Made by a program: the position numbers and the translations under genes. A DNA stretch of 64,000 nucleotides, from contig NZ_CAJPVI010000010.1 in assembly GCF_905397435.1 (NCBI RefSeq), positions 62,001 through 126,000 on the forward strand. Reading direction: 5' to 3'. Of the stretch, positions 1 to 9,161 are shown in pieces (the first letter of the stretch is position 1; each line of letters starts with the position of its first letter). Under the pieces are notes generated by a model. That model ran no database searches, was not told the DNA's origin, and saw nothing but the letters and a program-made list of their open reading frames with translations. Source of the DNA: Cupriavidus numazuensis (GTDB taxonomy: Bacteria > Pseudomonadota > Gammaproteobacteria > Burkholderiales > Burkholderiaceae).

Positions 1-1
1 C

Positions 2-376
2 CAGGTCGAGAAGCAGCGCGGCATCGAACTCGCGAAGGCGTTCTTCGATGCCTCGCGCAGCGGCGACATGAGTGCGCTCGGCGCCATGCTGGCCGCGGAC
101 GTGAGCCTGCATGCCGACGGCGGCGGCAAACGATCGGCGGTCGGAGCGCCGGTCTTTGGCTTCGACGACGTGATGAGACTGCACGCGAACCTGTCGGCGT
201 ACTTCCAGAAGAACGGTTCGACACTCGTGCGAGCGGGCTTTATCAACGGGCTGCCCGGCATCGTCACGCTCGAGGCCGATGGCGAGCTGCAGACGACCGC
301 GCTCGACATCGAGGATGGCAAGATCACGGCCATCTATGTCGTGCGCAATCCGGACAAGCTGCGGCATCTGCATTAG
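2..376 (+). CDS. SigJ-type RNA polymerase sigma factor, C-terminal part (5' truncated)
   Basis: The reading frame is open from the first bases of the window to a TAG at 374-376, so only the C-terminal ~124 residues are present. The sequence (FFDASRSGDMSALGAMLAAD, then a FINGLPGIVTLE stretch and the tail VVRNPDKLRHLH) matches the SnoaL-like domain that follows regions 2 and 4 in SigJ-type ECF sigma factors. In that family the domain modulates sigma activity. The sigma2 and sigma4 regions would lie upstream of the window. Identification is by family resemblance; the ATG at 68 is internal to the domain and is unlikely to be the true start. Confidence 0.75.
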   Translation, partial: QVEKQRGIELAKAFFDASRSGDMSALGAMLAADVSLHADGGGKRSAVGAPVFGFDDVMRLHANLSAYFQKNGSTLVRAGFINGLPGIVTLEADGELQTTALDIEDGKITAIYVVRNPDKLRHLH

Positions 377-414
377 CGTGCGCCAACTGGCGGTGTGCGC
401 ACGCCGCCACCAGT

Positions 415-1446
415 TCAGGACGCGGGTTGTGCCTGCGGAAACTTCCAGCGGCCGTCGAGGATCTCCGCATGCGGCAAGTAGAAGCGCACCATGTAGTTCC
501 ATCCCGGCATCGTGGGCAGGCAGTTCGGGGTATCCGGTGCGCAATTGCCAAAGCGGATTGACACCGTGCCGTCCGGCGCTGCATTCGCGGTCAGGTTGTT
601 GATGGTGTACGCCTGCTGCGTATTGGGCTCGAAGTACCCTGCCGCGTTGTAAACGCTGATTGACCAGAAACCGTCCACCGGTACGCGGGGGACGTCCAGG
701 CGATAACCGGTCTTGCCGTCGTTGCGCTCGGGACTGACGATCAGGTAGAACGCGTCGCGTTCGGGTATGCCGCCCCAGGCAATCGCGCTGCCCACCAGAT
801 GGCGCACGGGATTCACCTTGCCGGGCGCGCCGAACATGCCGCGAGAATCGGGTACGGTGGTGCCGAGCGTCACCAGCGCATGCCGAAGGGCATCCTGGCT
901 GGCCATGTTCCATGCGGGGACCTCGAAGCGGCCGGGGCCACCGGGCTGGCTGACGGCAATGGCGTCCTGCATCGCGCGCGCAAGCCGTACATCGTCGGCG
1001 CTGCGGGGATCCACCATCGTGCGCACACCAACCAGCGCATAGCGCGTGCCGACACTTTCTTTCGTCAGCACGTAGCGCCCGGCAGTGTAGTGCACTGCCG
1101 CAACGTAGTGATCCTCGTTGAATACCGACATGGACATGTAGCGGTGCCCCGCATCGGGCATCGACACCGTGACAGGTCCGGCATCCAGATCGAATACCGC
1201 GCTGGAGTAAAGCGTGTCACGATTCCCGCGCACCACGGTCTGCGCCTCGACCGGCATCACGGTTCGCGCGTGCATAAAGCGGCCGAGGGCGCCGCGCTTC
1301 ACCACGCGATCGAAGTAGCGGTCCGATTCGGCACGCGCGAAGTTGTCGACCGTGACCGCCACTGGCGTGGCGGACTGTGCGTGGGCCGTCAATGCGGCCG
1401 CACCGATCAGCGTGGAAGCGACCACGCCGCGGAATCGTTGTTTCAT
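415..1446 (-). CDS. DUF1254/DUF1214 domain exported protein
   Basis: A 343-residue protein with a Sec-type signal peptide ending near AHAQ. An N-terminal DUF1254-like part (NRDTLYSSAVFDLDAGPV, around residues 75-95) is followed by a DUF1214-like part with the typical VDGFWSISVYNAAGYF stretch. The start at 1446 is chosen because the signal peptide begins there and GGAAGGGAGA precedes it; an upstream extension of 39 codons has no such features. It is the last gene of the minus-strand operon that begins with the Baeyer-Villiger monooxygenase, 61 bp after the previous gene. The biochemical function of DUF1254 proteins is not established, so none is assigned. Confidence 0.8.
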   Translation of the reverse strand: MKQRFRGVVASTLIGAAALTAHAQSATPVAVTVDNFARAESDRYFDRVVKRGALGRFMHARTVMPVEAQTVVRGNRDTLYSSAVFDLDAGPVTVSMPDAGHRYMSMSVFNEDHYVAAVHYTAGRYVLTKESVGTRYALVGVRTMVDPRSADDVRLARAMQDAIAVSQPGGPGRFEVPAWNMASQDALRHALVTLGTTVPDSRGMFGAPGKVNPVRHLVGSAIAWGGIPERDAFYLIVSPERNDGKTGYRLDVPRVPVDGFWSISVYNAAGYFEPNTQQAYTINNLTANAAPDGTVSIRFGNCAPDTPNCLPTMPGWNYMVRFYLPHAEILDGRWKFPQAQPAS

Positions 1447-1507
1447 CTGCTCTCCCTTCCAAGGGTTCGTCCGATGCGCCGCAAGCGCCCTTCTTCCGCT
1501 GCCCTGG

Positions 1508-2848
1508 CTAGTCAATCCGGACAAGCGCCGGCGGATAGGCATTGCCGTTCGCGACCTCGGCATCCGGGCCGTAGTACCGGAACGTCAGGTTGTAGCGGCT
1601 CCCGGCGGGAGTCGGCAGCCAGTTCGATCGCGGCGTACCCGACGGCAGCGTGGGGGCGTAGACGATCGTCAGCGAACCGTCCGCGTTGTACTTCAGCGGC
1701 GACTCTTTGTTCAGCAGGAAGCGGCTGATCGGATTCGGAATGACCTTGAAGTCTTGCGCATCGACCGCTATGACCGACCAGAAGTACCTTGCATGCTTTG
1801 ACGGAAGGGCCGCGGCCGGGAACGTCTGAGAGAAAGCCTGGCCGCCGTCGAGTCCACGGTTGCCGAAGTAGGTCACCTCGGCGCTATTGTTCGCCCAGAT
1901 GCCGACTAGATTTGCAACCGTACGCGTCTTGTAGTCGCTGCCGTAGTTGCCGACCATCGACGGCCGAACCCAGTCGTTGCGGATCGTCCCGAGGTTCCTC
2001 ATCTGTGCCTGAAGTGCTTGCCAGCCCTGCCCGCGGATCACCTGATCGACGCGCGCCCGTCCGGATGAACCAGACCGTGCGAGCGCGGCGACCGAAGCCA
2101 CCTGGCCGCGGATCGCCGCCATGCCAGCGTTGATGTCCGGCTCGCCGCTCAGGATGGCATCGGCCCAGTCGAATACCTCGGCACCGGGCAGGTTCCTGTT
2201 GGTGAAGGCCGGCACCTGCATCGGCGTATCGATCTTCGGCTGCCCCAGGGGCGTCAGCCGGAACTGGTGCTGAAGGCGCGCAGCGCCGGCAGGGTCCGCA
2301 CCCAGTTCGATACGAGCCAGCACGCGGAGCGTCCTGGCCGGTAGATCGACACGCTGCAAGCCCGCCGGCACGCTGACAGCGGCGCCTTTCAGGCAGAGGG
2401 CATAGCCACCATCGGGATGAGACGGGTAGGTCCGATCGTTGATATTGACCACCGTCTCGCCCCAGCCATTGAGCATGTGCCAGGTGTAATAGCGCCCGTT
2501 GACCTTCGGCATGTCGAGCCGCACGCATGTCTTTTCGTCAACGGCAACCCAGGCTTCCGAGTAGGCGACATCCAGGTTCGGGTTGGACCACGCAACGGCG
2601 CCGGGCTCGCGGTGAACGAGGTGATTCCACTGGAACCCGTCACGCTCAAAGTCGAGCCGCTGCTGACGGAGAATCAACACACGGCCCAGCAGGTAAAGAT
2701 ACGCATCGCTGATCTGCTGATCCGTCGGCGCGGTGGACTGCCTCACGGACGGCTCGCCTGCGCCACCCTGCGGCGCGGATGGGGCCGCACAGGCTGCAAG
2801 CAGGAACAGCGCGGCACCGGCGGTTGCTGTCGCACGAAAGGCTTTCAT
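1508..2848 (-). CDS. DUF1254 domain lipoprotein
   Basis: A 446-residue protein whose N-terminus (MKAFRATATAG, then LFLLAACAAPS) is a lipoprotein signal with a lipobox Cys, so it is probably membrane-anchored in the periplasm. The body resembles DUF1254/DUF1214 proteins (NPNLDVAYSEAWVAVDEKT early, ARYFWSVIAVDAQDF near residue 350). The start at 2848 follows a GAGGAG ribosome-binding site; eight upstream codons are left out. It is a divergent paralogue of the following gene and sits 11 bp after an SDR gene in the same operon. The pairing with oxidative catabolic genes suggests a periplasmic role in substrate handling, but this is only inference. Confidence 0.75.
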   Translation of the reverse strand: MKAFRATATAGAALFLLAACAAPSAPQGGAGEPSVRQSTAPTDQQISDAYLYLLGRVLILRQQRLDFERDGFQWNHLVHREPGAVAWSNPNLDVAYSEAWVAVDEKTCVRLDMPKVNGRYYTWHMLNGWGETVVNINDRTYPSHPDGGYALCLKGAAVSVPAGLQRVDLPARTLRVLARIELGADPAGAARLQHQFRLTPLGQPKIDTPMQVPAFTNRNLPGAEVFDWADAILSGEPDINAGMAAIRGQVASVAALARSGSSGRARVDQVIRGQGWQALQAQMRNLGTIRNDWVRPSMVGNYGSDYKTRTVANLVGIWANNSAEVTYFGNRGLDGGQAFSQTFPAAALPSKHARYFWSVIAVDAQDFKVIPNPISRFLLNKESPLKYNADGSLTIVYAPTLPSGTPRSNWLPTPAGSRYNLTFRYYGPDAEVANGNAYPPALVRID

Positions 2849-2859
2849 CGGTCGTCTCC

Positions 2860-3606
2860 TCATTGCGCGCAATAGCCGCCATCGACCATCAGGCTTGTGC
2901 CGACGATGAACGATGCATCGTCGCTCGCAAGAAACAACACGGCCTTCGCGACCTCATCGGCCCGACCCAGCCGGCCGATCGGATGCGCCGCCACGAGACG
3001 CGCACGCGCTTCCTCGCTGGCTCGCTCGATCAGCGGCGTTGCCACAAAGCCGGGGCATACGGCGTTGACGCGAATGCCGTCCTTCGCATGCGCGACGCCG
3101 AGCGAGCGCGTCAGGTTGACCACGCCGCCCTTTGCCGCGTTGTAGGACGCCGCGCCCGGCATGCCGACATGGCCAAGTATTGACGCCATGTTGACGATCG
3201 CGCCGCCGGTGCCCTGCTTCTTCATCTGCATGATGGCCAGCTTGTTGCTCAGGAAGACGCCGGTCAGATTGACGTCGATCATCTGCTGCCATTGCTCGAC
3301 ACTGACGTCTTCGACCGGTGCGGACGGATGCGCGATGCCGGCATTGGCAACCATGATGTCGAGCCGCCCGAACCGGTTCACGGTGTCATCGATGAGCCTG
3401 CGCGTGTCGTCCTCGCGCGACACGTCGACTTCGCTGTAGTGCGCGGCCAAGCCGCTTGCGCTCAGTTCACGCGCGAGCTTCTCGCCAAGCGCCGAGCGGT
3501 CGGCAATGACCACGCTGGCACCTTCCGAAGCAAACAGCCGAACCGTTGCCTCGCCAATACCGCTGGCACCGCCCGTCACGATGGCGACCTTGTCCTTGAG
3601 CTTCAT
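2860..3606 (-). CDS. Short-chain dehydrogenase/reductase (SDR), first of two
   Basis: A 248-residue classical SDR: nucleotide-binding TGGASGIG near residue 13, NAGIA near 85, catalytic Ser followed by YNAAK near 150, and a C-terminal VDGGYCAQ typical of the family. The Asp after beta-2 (VIADRS) suggests NAD(H) preference. The start at 3606 has GGAG nine bases upstream; a start five codons earlier is possible. It lies in the operon with the Baeyer-Villiger monooxygenase and an esterase, so a likely job is oxidation of a secondary alcohol to the ketone used by the monooxygenase, or of the alcohol released after ester hydrolysis. Substrate unknown. Confidence 0.85.
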   Translation of the reverse strand: MKLKDKVAIVTGGASGIGEATVRLFASEGASVVIADRSALGEKLARELSASGLAAHYSEVDVSREDDTRRLIDDTVNRFGRLDIMVANAGIAHPSAPVEDVSVEQWQQMIDVNLTGVFLSNKLAIMQMKKQGTGGAIVNMASILGHVGMPGAASYNAAKGGVVNLTRSLGVAHAKDGIRVNAVCPGFVATPLIERASEEARARLVAAHPIGRLGRADEVAKAVLFLASDDASFIVGTSLMVDGGYCAQ

Positions 3607-3639
3607 GTCGATGTACTCCATTCAGTCTGTGGTTGCCGG

Positions 3640-4395
3640 CTATGCCGCCGTAAATCCGCCGTCCAGCACCAGTTCGGCACCGTTCATGTAGGACGACTCG
3701 TCCGAAGCGAGGAACAGAGCGAGGCCGCCGACTTCATCGGCCGTGCCCAGTCGGCCCATCGGCGACATGACCTGGCCGAGATCCTGCTTGCTGCGTCCCG
3801 CCGTGCCCGAAGCGTAGTCGGCCATCGCCGTATCGATAAGGCCGGGATGGATCGAATTGACCCTCACGCCCTTCGCGGCATACTCCAGTGCTGCGCCCTT
3901 CGTCATCGCACGCACGGCACCCTTGCTGGCGCTGTACATCGTGGACCGCGGCGAGCCGACCAAGCCAGCCACCGAAGATACGTTGATGACCGATCCCTTC
4001 CCGGCGCGCGCCATCAGCGGCATCACGTGCTTCATGCCAAGGAACACGCCCGTGACGTTGATCGCCATGAGGCGGTTCCACTCGTCCAGCGTCGTTTCGG
4101 CAAGCGGCTTGAGCACGAAGATTCCCGCATTGTTGAAAAGAACGTCGACCGTGCCGAATGCCTCGACCGTAGCGCCGACGACTTGCGTCCACTGCGTTTC
4201 GCAGCCCACGTCGTGCGCCAGTGCCATGGCACGCCCGCCGGCTGCGTTGATCGTGTCGGCGACTTCCTGCGCGCCGTCGCGGTTGATGTCGGTCACCACA
4301 ATGCTCGCGCCTTCGCGCGCGAAACCAAGCGCGGTAGCGCGGCCGATACCGCCCGCAGCACCGGTGAGAATCGCAATCTTGCCTTGCAGTCGCAT
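3640..4395 (-). CDS. Short-chain dehydrogenase/reductase (SDR), second of two
   Basis: A 251-residue classical SDR with TGAAGGIG at residues 11-18, NNAGIF near 88, SSVAGLVGS then YSASK as the catalytic Ser-Tyr-Lys set, and LVLDGGFTAA at the end. VVTDINRDG after beta-2 suggests NAD(H). It is only 11 bp downstream of the esterase gene and 33 bp upstream of the other SDR, so the two are co-transcribed. They share the fold but differ in sequence, which suggests different substrates rather than a recent duplication. Confidence 0.85.
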   Translation of the reverse strand: MRLQGKIAILTGAAGGIGRATALGFAREGASIVVTDINRDGAQEVADTINAAGGRAMALAHDVGCETQWTQVVGATVEAFGTVDVLFNNAGIFVLKPLAETTLDEWNRLMAINVTGVFLGMKHVMPLMARAGKGSVINVSSVAGLVGSPRSTMYSASKGAVRAMTKGAALEYAAKGVRVNSIHPGLIDTAMADYASGTAGRSKQDLGQVMSPMGRLGTADEVGGLALFLASDESSYMNGAELVLDGGFTAA

Positions 4396-4406
4396 GTCAG
4401 TACCTC

Positions 4407-5342
4407 TTATCGGTTGTCGCTCTGGAACGCCGCCGCGAGTGCGGCCGCCGTGTCGTCGAGTGCCTGCCTGCCCTTGTCGAGTACGCCCGGCATCCAGCAG
4501 AAGCCGTGGATGGTGCCGTCATACCGCTTGCACTCCACCGGCGTGCCGGCCTCTGCAAGCCGGCGCGCGTAGGCCTCGCCCTCGTCGCGCAGCGGATCGA
4601 ACTCGGCCGTGACCACGAAGGCCGGCGGCAGGCCACGATGGTGTTCGGCGCGCAATGGCGAGGCGTAGGGATGCGTGCGGTCGGCATCGCCCACGTAGTG
4701 GTTCCAGAACCAGACCATGCTGTCGCGCGTGAGCAGGTAGCCCTCGGCGTTCTCGCGGTACGACGGCGTGTCGAGCGCGCCGTCGGTCACCGGGTAGAGC
4801 AGCACCTGAAAGCACGGCTGCGGGGCGGCGCGGTCACGCGCCATCAATGCGACGACTGCCGCGAGATTGCCGCCGGCGCTATCGCCACCCACGGCAATGC
4901 GGGTAGCGTCGACGTGCAGGGCACGCGCATTGCTCACGAGCCACTGGAACGCGGCGTAGGCGTCCTCCGCTGCAGCGGGAAAGCGGTGTTCGGGTGCCAG
5001 TCTGTAGTCGACCGACACGACCACGCAAGACGCGCGGGTAGCAAGGAGACGGCATGGCACATCGACCGTGTCGAGGTCACCGACGACCCAGCCACCACCG
5101 TGGCAATACACCAGCGCCGGAAACGGGCCGTCCCCGTGGGGTGTGTAGATGCGAACCCGGATATCGCCGGCGGGCCCGGGTATCGTGATTTCCTCGATCT
5201 GCGCGACGGCCTCCGGCGCGCCGGCCAGCGGGCTGAAATCGAACGACTGCCGGGCCTGCTCCGGTGTGCAGGTATGCAATGGCGGCCGCCCGGCCGACGC
5301 AATCATGTCAAGGAGGTAACGGGCCTGCTCGTCGAGCGCCAT
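4407..5342 (-). CDS. Alpha/beta hydrolase, hormone-sensitive-lipase family esterase
   Basis: A 311-residue esterase with the HGGGWVVGD oxyanion motif (about residue 80), the nucleophile motif GDSAGGN (about residue 152), a downstream Asp in FDPLRDEGE and the catalytic His in IHGFCWMPG. These define the bacterial HSL (family IV) esterases, which hydrolyse short-chain esters and lactones in the cytoplasm. It follows the Baeyer-Villiger monooxygenase gene by 36 bp. That pairing is known from ketone-degradation pathways, where the hydrolase cleaves the ester or lactone made by the monooxygenase. The specific substrate cannot be read from the sequence. Confidence 0.87.
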   Translation of the reverse strand: MALDEQARYLLDMIASAGRPPLHTCTPEQARQSFDFSPLAGAPEAVAQIEEITIPGPAGDIRVRIYTPHGDGPFPALVYCHGGGWVVGDLDTVDVPCRLLATRASCVVVSVDYRLAPEHRFPAAAEDAYAAFQWLVSNARALHVDATRIAVGGDSAGGNLAAVVALMARDRAAPQPCFQVLLYPVTDGALDTPSYRENAEGYLLTRDSMVWFWNHYVGDADRTHPYASPLRAEHHRGLPPAFVVTAEFDPLRDEGEAYARRLAEAGTPVECKRYDGTIHGFCWMPGVLDKGRQALDDTAAALAAAFQSDNR

Positions 5343-5378
5343 GGTCTCTTGTCTCCGTCGTAGTTGTTGTGGCCCGGC

Positions 5379-6971
5379 TCAGGCCTGCAGGAAGCCGTCG
5401 TACCCGTTCGCCGCCACGCGATCGCACAGCTCGCGATAGACGCTGATGCCGGCCAGGTAGATCGGGAAGCTCATCTTCTTGCCTTCGACGTTCGAGCCGT
5501 TGTACCAGGACTCGCCTTTCGGGAAGAGCGTGGCATCGGCGACTTCATGGCAATGCCGGCTCCATGCCTCTTCGGCCTGCGGCTTCGCTTCGATGACAGC
5601 GGTACCGTTCTGCTCCATCTGGCGAATGCACGCATCGATCCATTCGACGTGCTGCTCGATCGACCACACCATGTTGGACAGCACCGACGGGCTTTCCGGG
5701 CCGGTGATCATGAACATGTTCGGGAAGCCGGCGGTCGCCAGGCCCAGATAGGTCTGGATGCGTTCGCCCTCCGCCCACTTCTCGCGCAGCGTCATGCCGT
5801 CCTTGCCGCGGATGTCGATCCGGAACAGGGCGCCGGTCATGGCGTCGTAGCCGGTGGCAAAAACGATCACGTCGAGCGGATATTCGGCGTCGGCAGTACG
5901 CAGCCCCGTCGGCGTGAATGCCACGATGGGCGCGGCCTTGACGTCGACCAGCGTCACGTTGTCGCGGTTGTAGGTTTCGAAGTAGCCGGTGTCCATGACC
6001 GGTCGCTTCACGCCGTACAGATAGCTCGGCGTAAGCTTTGCGGCGATTTCCGGATCCTTCACCACCGTGCGGATCTTGTCGCGGATGAATTCGCACACGG
6101 TCTCGTTGGCGCTGGCGTCGGTGACGAGATCCTTGTACAGGCCATGCATCCAGCCGCCTTCGGTCCAGGCTGCCTCATAGCGCTGCTGCCGCTGCGCTTC
6201 GGTATCCTCGAACGTCGAACGATCGGGGCGCGGCCGTGTCGTCGTGCCGCCCCAGGACTTCAGGACCTGTTGCCTCAGGGCCGGATAGTCCGCCTTGATC
6301 TTCGCGACGTACTCGCTGTCATAAGGTCGGTTGGCCGCTGGCGTGCTGTACTGCGCGGTGCGCTGGAACACGAACAGTTGCGTGGCCTGCGCAGCGATCT
6401 GCGGGATGGCCTGAATGCCGCTCGATCCGGTGCCGATCACGCCAACGCGCTTGCCGGCGAAGCTGACCGGCTCATGCGGCCACGTTCCCGTGTGGTACTG
6501 CTCGCCACGGAAGCTGTCCAGGCCCTTGAAGCGCGGCGTGCTCGATGTCGACAGGCAGCCCACGCCCGAGATGAAATACTTGGCCATGGCCACGCGGCCA
6601 TCATCCGTCTGCACCCGCCACTTTCCGGCCCTGGCGTCAAAATGCGCCGAAACGACGCGCGTGCTGAACGCGATGTCACGGCGCAAATCGAAGCGGTCCG
6701 CCACGTGGTTCAGGTACGCGAGGATCTCTGGCTGTTCGGCATAACGGCTCGTCCAGGTCCACTCGGCGAGCAGTTCCTTCGAGAACGTAAAGTTGTAGTA
6801 GATGCTCTCGACATCGCACCTGGCGCCCGGATAGCGGTTCCAGTACCAGACGCCGCCGACGTTGTCGCCGGCCTCGTAGACCCGCGCCGACAGGCCCGCT
6901 TCACGCAGGCGATGCAGCATATACAGGCCGGAGAATCCGGCTCCCACCACAATGGCGTCGTAGTTGTCCAT
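5379..6971 (-). CDS. Baeyer-Villiger flavin monooxygenase
   Basis: A 530-residue flavoprotein. The FAD-binding GAGFSG is at residues 11-16, and the Baeyer-Villiger fingerprint reads FRGEQYHTGTWPHE near residue 155, matching FxGxxxHxxxWP. The NADP-binding GTGSSG follows at about 180, and ATGYD lies near 370. Such enzymes insert one O2 atom next to a ketone carbonyl to give an ester or lactone, using NADPH. It is the first gene of a six-gene minus-strand operon (down to 415) and is divergent from a LysR gene with about 250 bp between them. The operon content suggests alcohol to ketone to ester to acid plus alcohol. Confidence 0.9.
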   Translation of the reverse strand: MDNYDAIVVGAGFSGLYMLHRLREAGLSARVYEAGDNVGGVWYWNRYPGARCDVESIYYNFTFSKELLAEWTWTSRYAEQPEILAYLNHVADRFDLRRDIAFSTRVVSAHFDARAGKWRVQTDDGRVAMAKYFISGVGCLSTSSTPRFKGLDSFRGEQYHTGTWPHEPVSFAGKRVGVIGTGSSGIQAIPQIAAQATQLFVFQRTAQYSTPAANRPYDSEYVAKIKADYPALRQQVLKSWGGTTTRPRPDRSTFEDTEAQRQQRYEAAWTEGGWMHGLYKDLVTDASANETVCEFIRDKIRTVVKDPEIAAKLTPSYLYGVKRPVMDTGYFETYNRDNVTLVDVKAAPIVAFTPTGLRTADAEYPLDVIVFATGYDAMTGALFRIDIRGKDGMTLREKWAEGERIQTYLGLATAGFPNMFMITGPESPSVLSNMVWSIEQHVEWIDACIRQMEQNGTAVIEAKPQAEEAWSRHCHEVADATLFPKGESWYNGSNVEGKKMSFPIYLAGISVYRELCDRVAANGYDGFLQA

Positions 6972-7220
6972 CTTGTTGTCTCCTTCATTCTGCCCGACGG
7001 GTTCCCAAAGGCGGGACCATGGCGTGTCGTTTGGTTTTTTTATGCTCGCACCCGCGTGTCGGCACTGTCCAATTCAACTTTTTCCGCCGTATTCCTCAAA
7101 GTCATACCTCGGCAAAACGGGCGGCGGCGCGCTGGCCGGACCGGTTGCCAGGGCCTGTCCGCCGTGTCCGTGGCAAAATCACCCACCACTGATATCCGGC
7201 CAGCATGGGAGAGGTTGCAA

Positions 7221-8192
7221 ATGGATGCTCGTCTGAAGCAGGCCGTCGCCGTTGGCAGGTTCGGCTCCTTCTCGAAGGCAGCGGAAGCGGTCAATGTGAC
7301 CCAGTCGGCCGTCACCAAAAGCGTCGCCGAGCTGGAGCGGCGCCTCGGCTTCCCGATCTTCATCCGCACCTCGCGCGGCGTGGTGCCGACCAGCGAAGGG
7401 CGCGCATTCCTGGAGCGCGCCTCACGGCTGATCGCGGATACCGATGAACTGCTGAGCGGAGCGCAGCGCACCGATCCGTTCAGCGGCAGCCTGCGCATCG
7501 GGATCTTTCCGACGTTGCTCGAATGGGTGCTGGCCCGGCCGATCGAAGCGCTGGTCAAGCGTCATCCGCGGCTGCTGCTGGACATCACCTCGGGAACGAA
7601 GGAGCGCGGCTTGCAGCTCCTGGACCAGGGTGACATCGATGTGGCCATCGGGCTTGAGTCGATCTTCGATGACAAGGCCCGCTTCAAGCTCGAGTTCATC
7701 GCGCCCATTTCCGCGGGGATCTTCGTCAGGCGCGGGCATCCGCTTCTCGCACTCAGTGCGCCGGTCGCGGAGGACATCGCGCGGTATGACATGGTCCTTT
7801 CCGGCCAGATCTGGGATCTGTCGGTCTATCCGATGCTTAGCCAGATCTACGGCAAGACGGACGCAATCCGCTTCCACAAGATCGAGAACTTCTCGCTGCA
7901 ATGCACGGTCGTCGAGAACACCGACGCGATCGGCTTTGTCGATCATGCCATGGCCCGGACGGACTACTTCCAATCGCGGTTCGTTGTCATCCCGGGGCTC
8001 GAAGAAGTTACCCGAGGTGGCATTGTCTGTGCCGTTCGCGAGCAATGGTCTGCCAAACCAGGTGTCGCAGCGCTGGTCGATATCCTGCAGCAGGTGCATG
8101 CGAATGGCATGCTCGACAGCAACATTCAGAACCGCCTGTTCGGGCATGAATGCGCTGCGGTTCCGGCCGAAGTGGCGCCGCGTCGGACGTAG
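7221..8192 (+). CDS. LysR-family transcriptional regulator of the BVMO operon
   Basis: A 323-residue LysR protein. The N-terminal winged helix (AVAVGRFGSFSKAAEAVNVT then SAVTKSVAELERRLG) is followed by a type 2 periplasmic-binding-like effector domain (LRIGIFPTLLEW from about residue 95). The start at 7221 is set by GGGAGAGG at 7207-7214. The open frame continues far upstream antisense to the BVMO gene, but that part has no protein-like character. It is transcribed divergently from the BVMO operon, the usual arrangement for a LysR activator and its target, so regulation by the pathway substrate or a product is likely. Confidence 0.88.
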   Translation: MDARLKQAVAVGRFGSFSKAAEAVNVTQSAVTKSVAELERRLGFPIFIRTSRGVVPTSEGRAFLERASRLIADTDELLSGAQRTDPFSGSLRIGIFPTLLEWVLARPIEALVKRHPRLLLDITSGTKERGLQLLDQGDIDVAIGLESIFDDKARFKLEFIAPISAGIFVRRGHPLLALSAPVAEDIARYDMVLSGQIWDLSVYPMLSQIYGKTDAIRFHKIENFSLQCTVVENTDAIGFVDHAMARTDYFQSRFVVIPGLEEVTRGGIVCAVREQWSAKPGVAALVDILQQVHANGMLDSNIQNRLFGHECAAVPAEVAPRRT

Positions 8193-8252
8193 TCGGCTAG
8201 CGGCGTTTTGCTCTTCGTGGAATTGCGGGGGTGATGGCGCTTGGCATGCGAT

Positions 8253-8388
8253 GCTGTTTCTACGGCGTAGCCGGCAGGGGTTCTGTGGGTGGGATTGAGG
8301 TATCGCGCTTGGCTCGCGCCGCTGTTTCTACGGCGTAGCCGGCAGGGGTTCTGTGGGTGGGATTGAGGTATCGCTCTTGGCTCGCGCC
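8253..8388. repeat. Two tandem 68-bp repeat units
   Basis: Two copies of a 68-bp unit starting GCTGTTTCTACGGCGTAGCC (8253 and 8321) are followed in phase by the left end of the inverted-repeat element, whose first bases are the variant GCTGTTTCGCCGGCGTAGCC at 8389. The units look like truncated, tandemly copied ends of that element. A similar extra unit with a 64-bp period (38387, 38451) precedes the second copy of the element. The units are non-coding. Confidence 0.8.
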
Positions 8389-9088
8389 GCTGTTTCGCCG
8401 GCGTAGCCGGCGACCTACTCTTTTGTCCGAGCGACAAAAGAGTAGGCAGAAAAGCGCGTCGTTGCCGCTGGCCATCAATTCCACGGCGGCAGGGGTTCAA
8501 ACGGCTTTGGACGCCTGCGATGGTGGTCGGCCGTTCGACCCTGCTACGCCATGTGAGTCAGAACCTGTGCCTGGCGCGGCACGGCTTTTGGACGATCCCC
8601 AAGACGGACTCGGGTACAGCGTTTCAATAGCGGCAGTGGTGGGACGCCTTCGGCTGCGCTGCGCGCGCGTTGTCGTCTGGGGGCAAGCTCATCAGCGTCG
8701 CTGGCGCCCGAGTCCCCGTTCCCGTTCCTGATGTCCTGTCTCTACGCGCATGCATTGGCAGGCATCGTCACCGAGGCGTGGTTCGCCTTGGGCCTGCGTG
8801 CTCAGACTTCGGCTCTGCGCGTAGCGCAGCCGAAGGCGATTACACGATGTGGGTAGTAGCAGGGGCCACAGACGCTTGCAGGGCTCGTCCAATCAGCGCT
8901 GTATTGCTACCCACGGTCGTGCCCCACGCGGCAGGCAGCGTAAATCACTCTGAAGCCCATACCCGTACAACACCCCTGGCACACTACGATAAAAATTCGC
9001 CCCTTTGGGGCAACCAAAACGCGCTTTTGCCTACTTTTGTCGCTCGGACAAAAGTAGGTCGCCGGCTACGCCGGCGAAACAGCAGCGC
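8386..9088. repeat. Interspersed element with ~70-bp inverted ends, copy 1
   Basis: The left end (8386-8459) and right end (9019-9088) are inverted copies of each other. Each carries a GCCGGCGTAGCCGGC hairpin next to a CCTACTCTTTTGTC / GACAAAAGAGTAGG hairpin (CCTACTTTTGTC on the right). The roughly 560-bp interior has no convincing gene. Ends and interior recur at 38446-39118, including the interior stretches CGCTGGCCATCAATTCCACG and GCGCGTAGCGCAGCCG. It looks like a non-autonomous, MITE- or BIME-like family. It fills most of the gene-free interval 8193-9161. Confidence 0.75.
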
Positions 9089-9161
9089 ATGCCAAGACCG
9101 ACACCCCCACAATCCGGTGAACCACCTTTTCGCGATCTCGCGCCCCGATAGACCATCAAGC

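Noticed and set aside
5364..7220. A 942-codon open frame that would fuse an upstream stretch to the LysR protein
   Set aside because: Only the part from 7221 is LysR-like and has a ribosome-binding site. The upstream part is antisense to the BVMO gene and has no recognisable domain.
8253..8460. The 68-bp tandem units as a possible CRISPR array
   Set aside because: The whole unit is repeated without variable spacers, there are only two or three units, and no cas gene is nearby. They are ends of the interspersed element.
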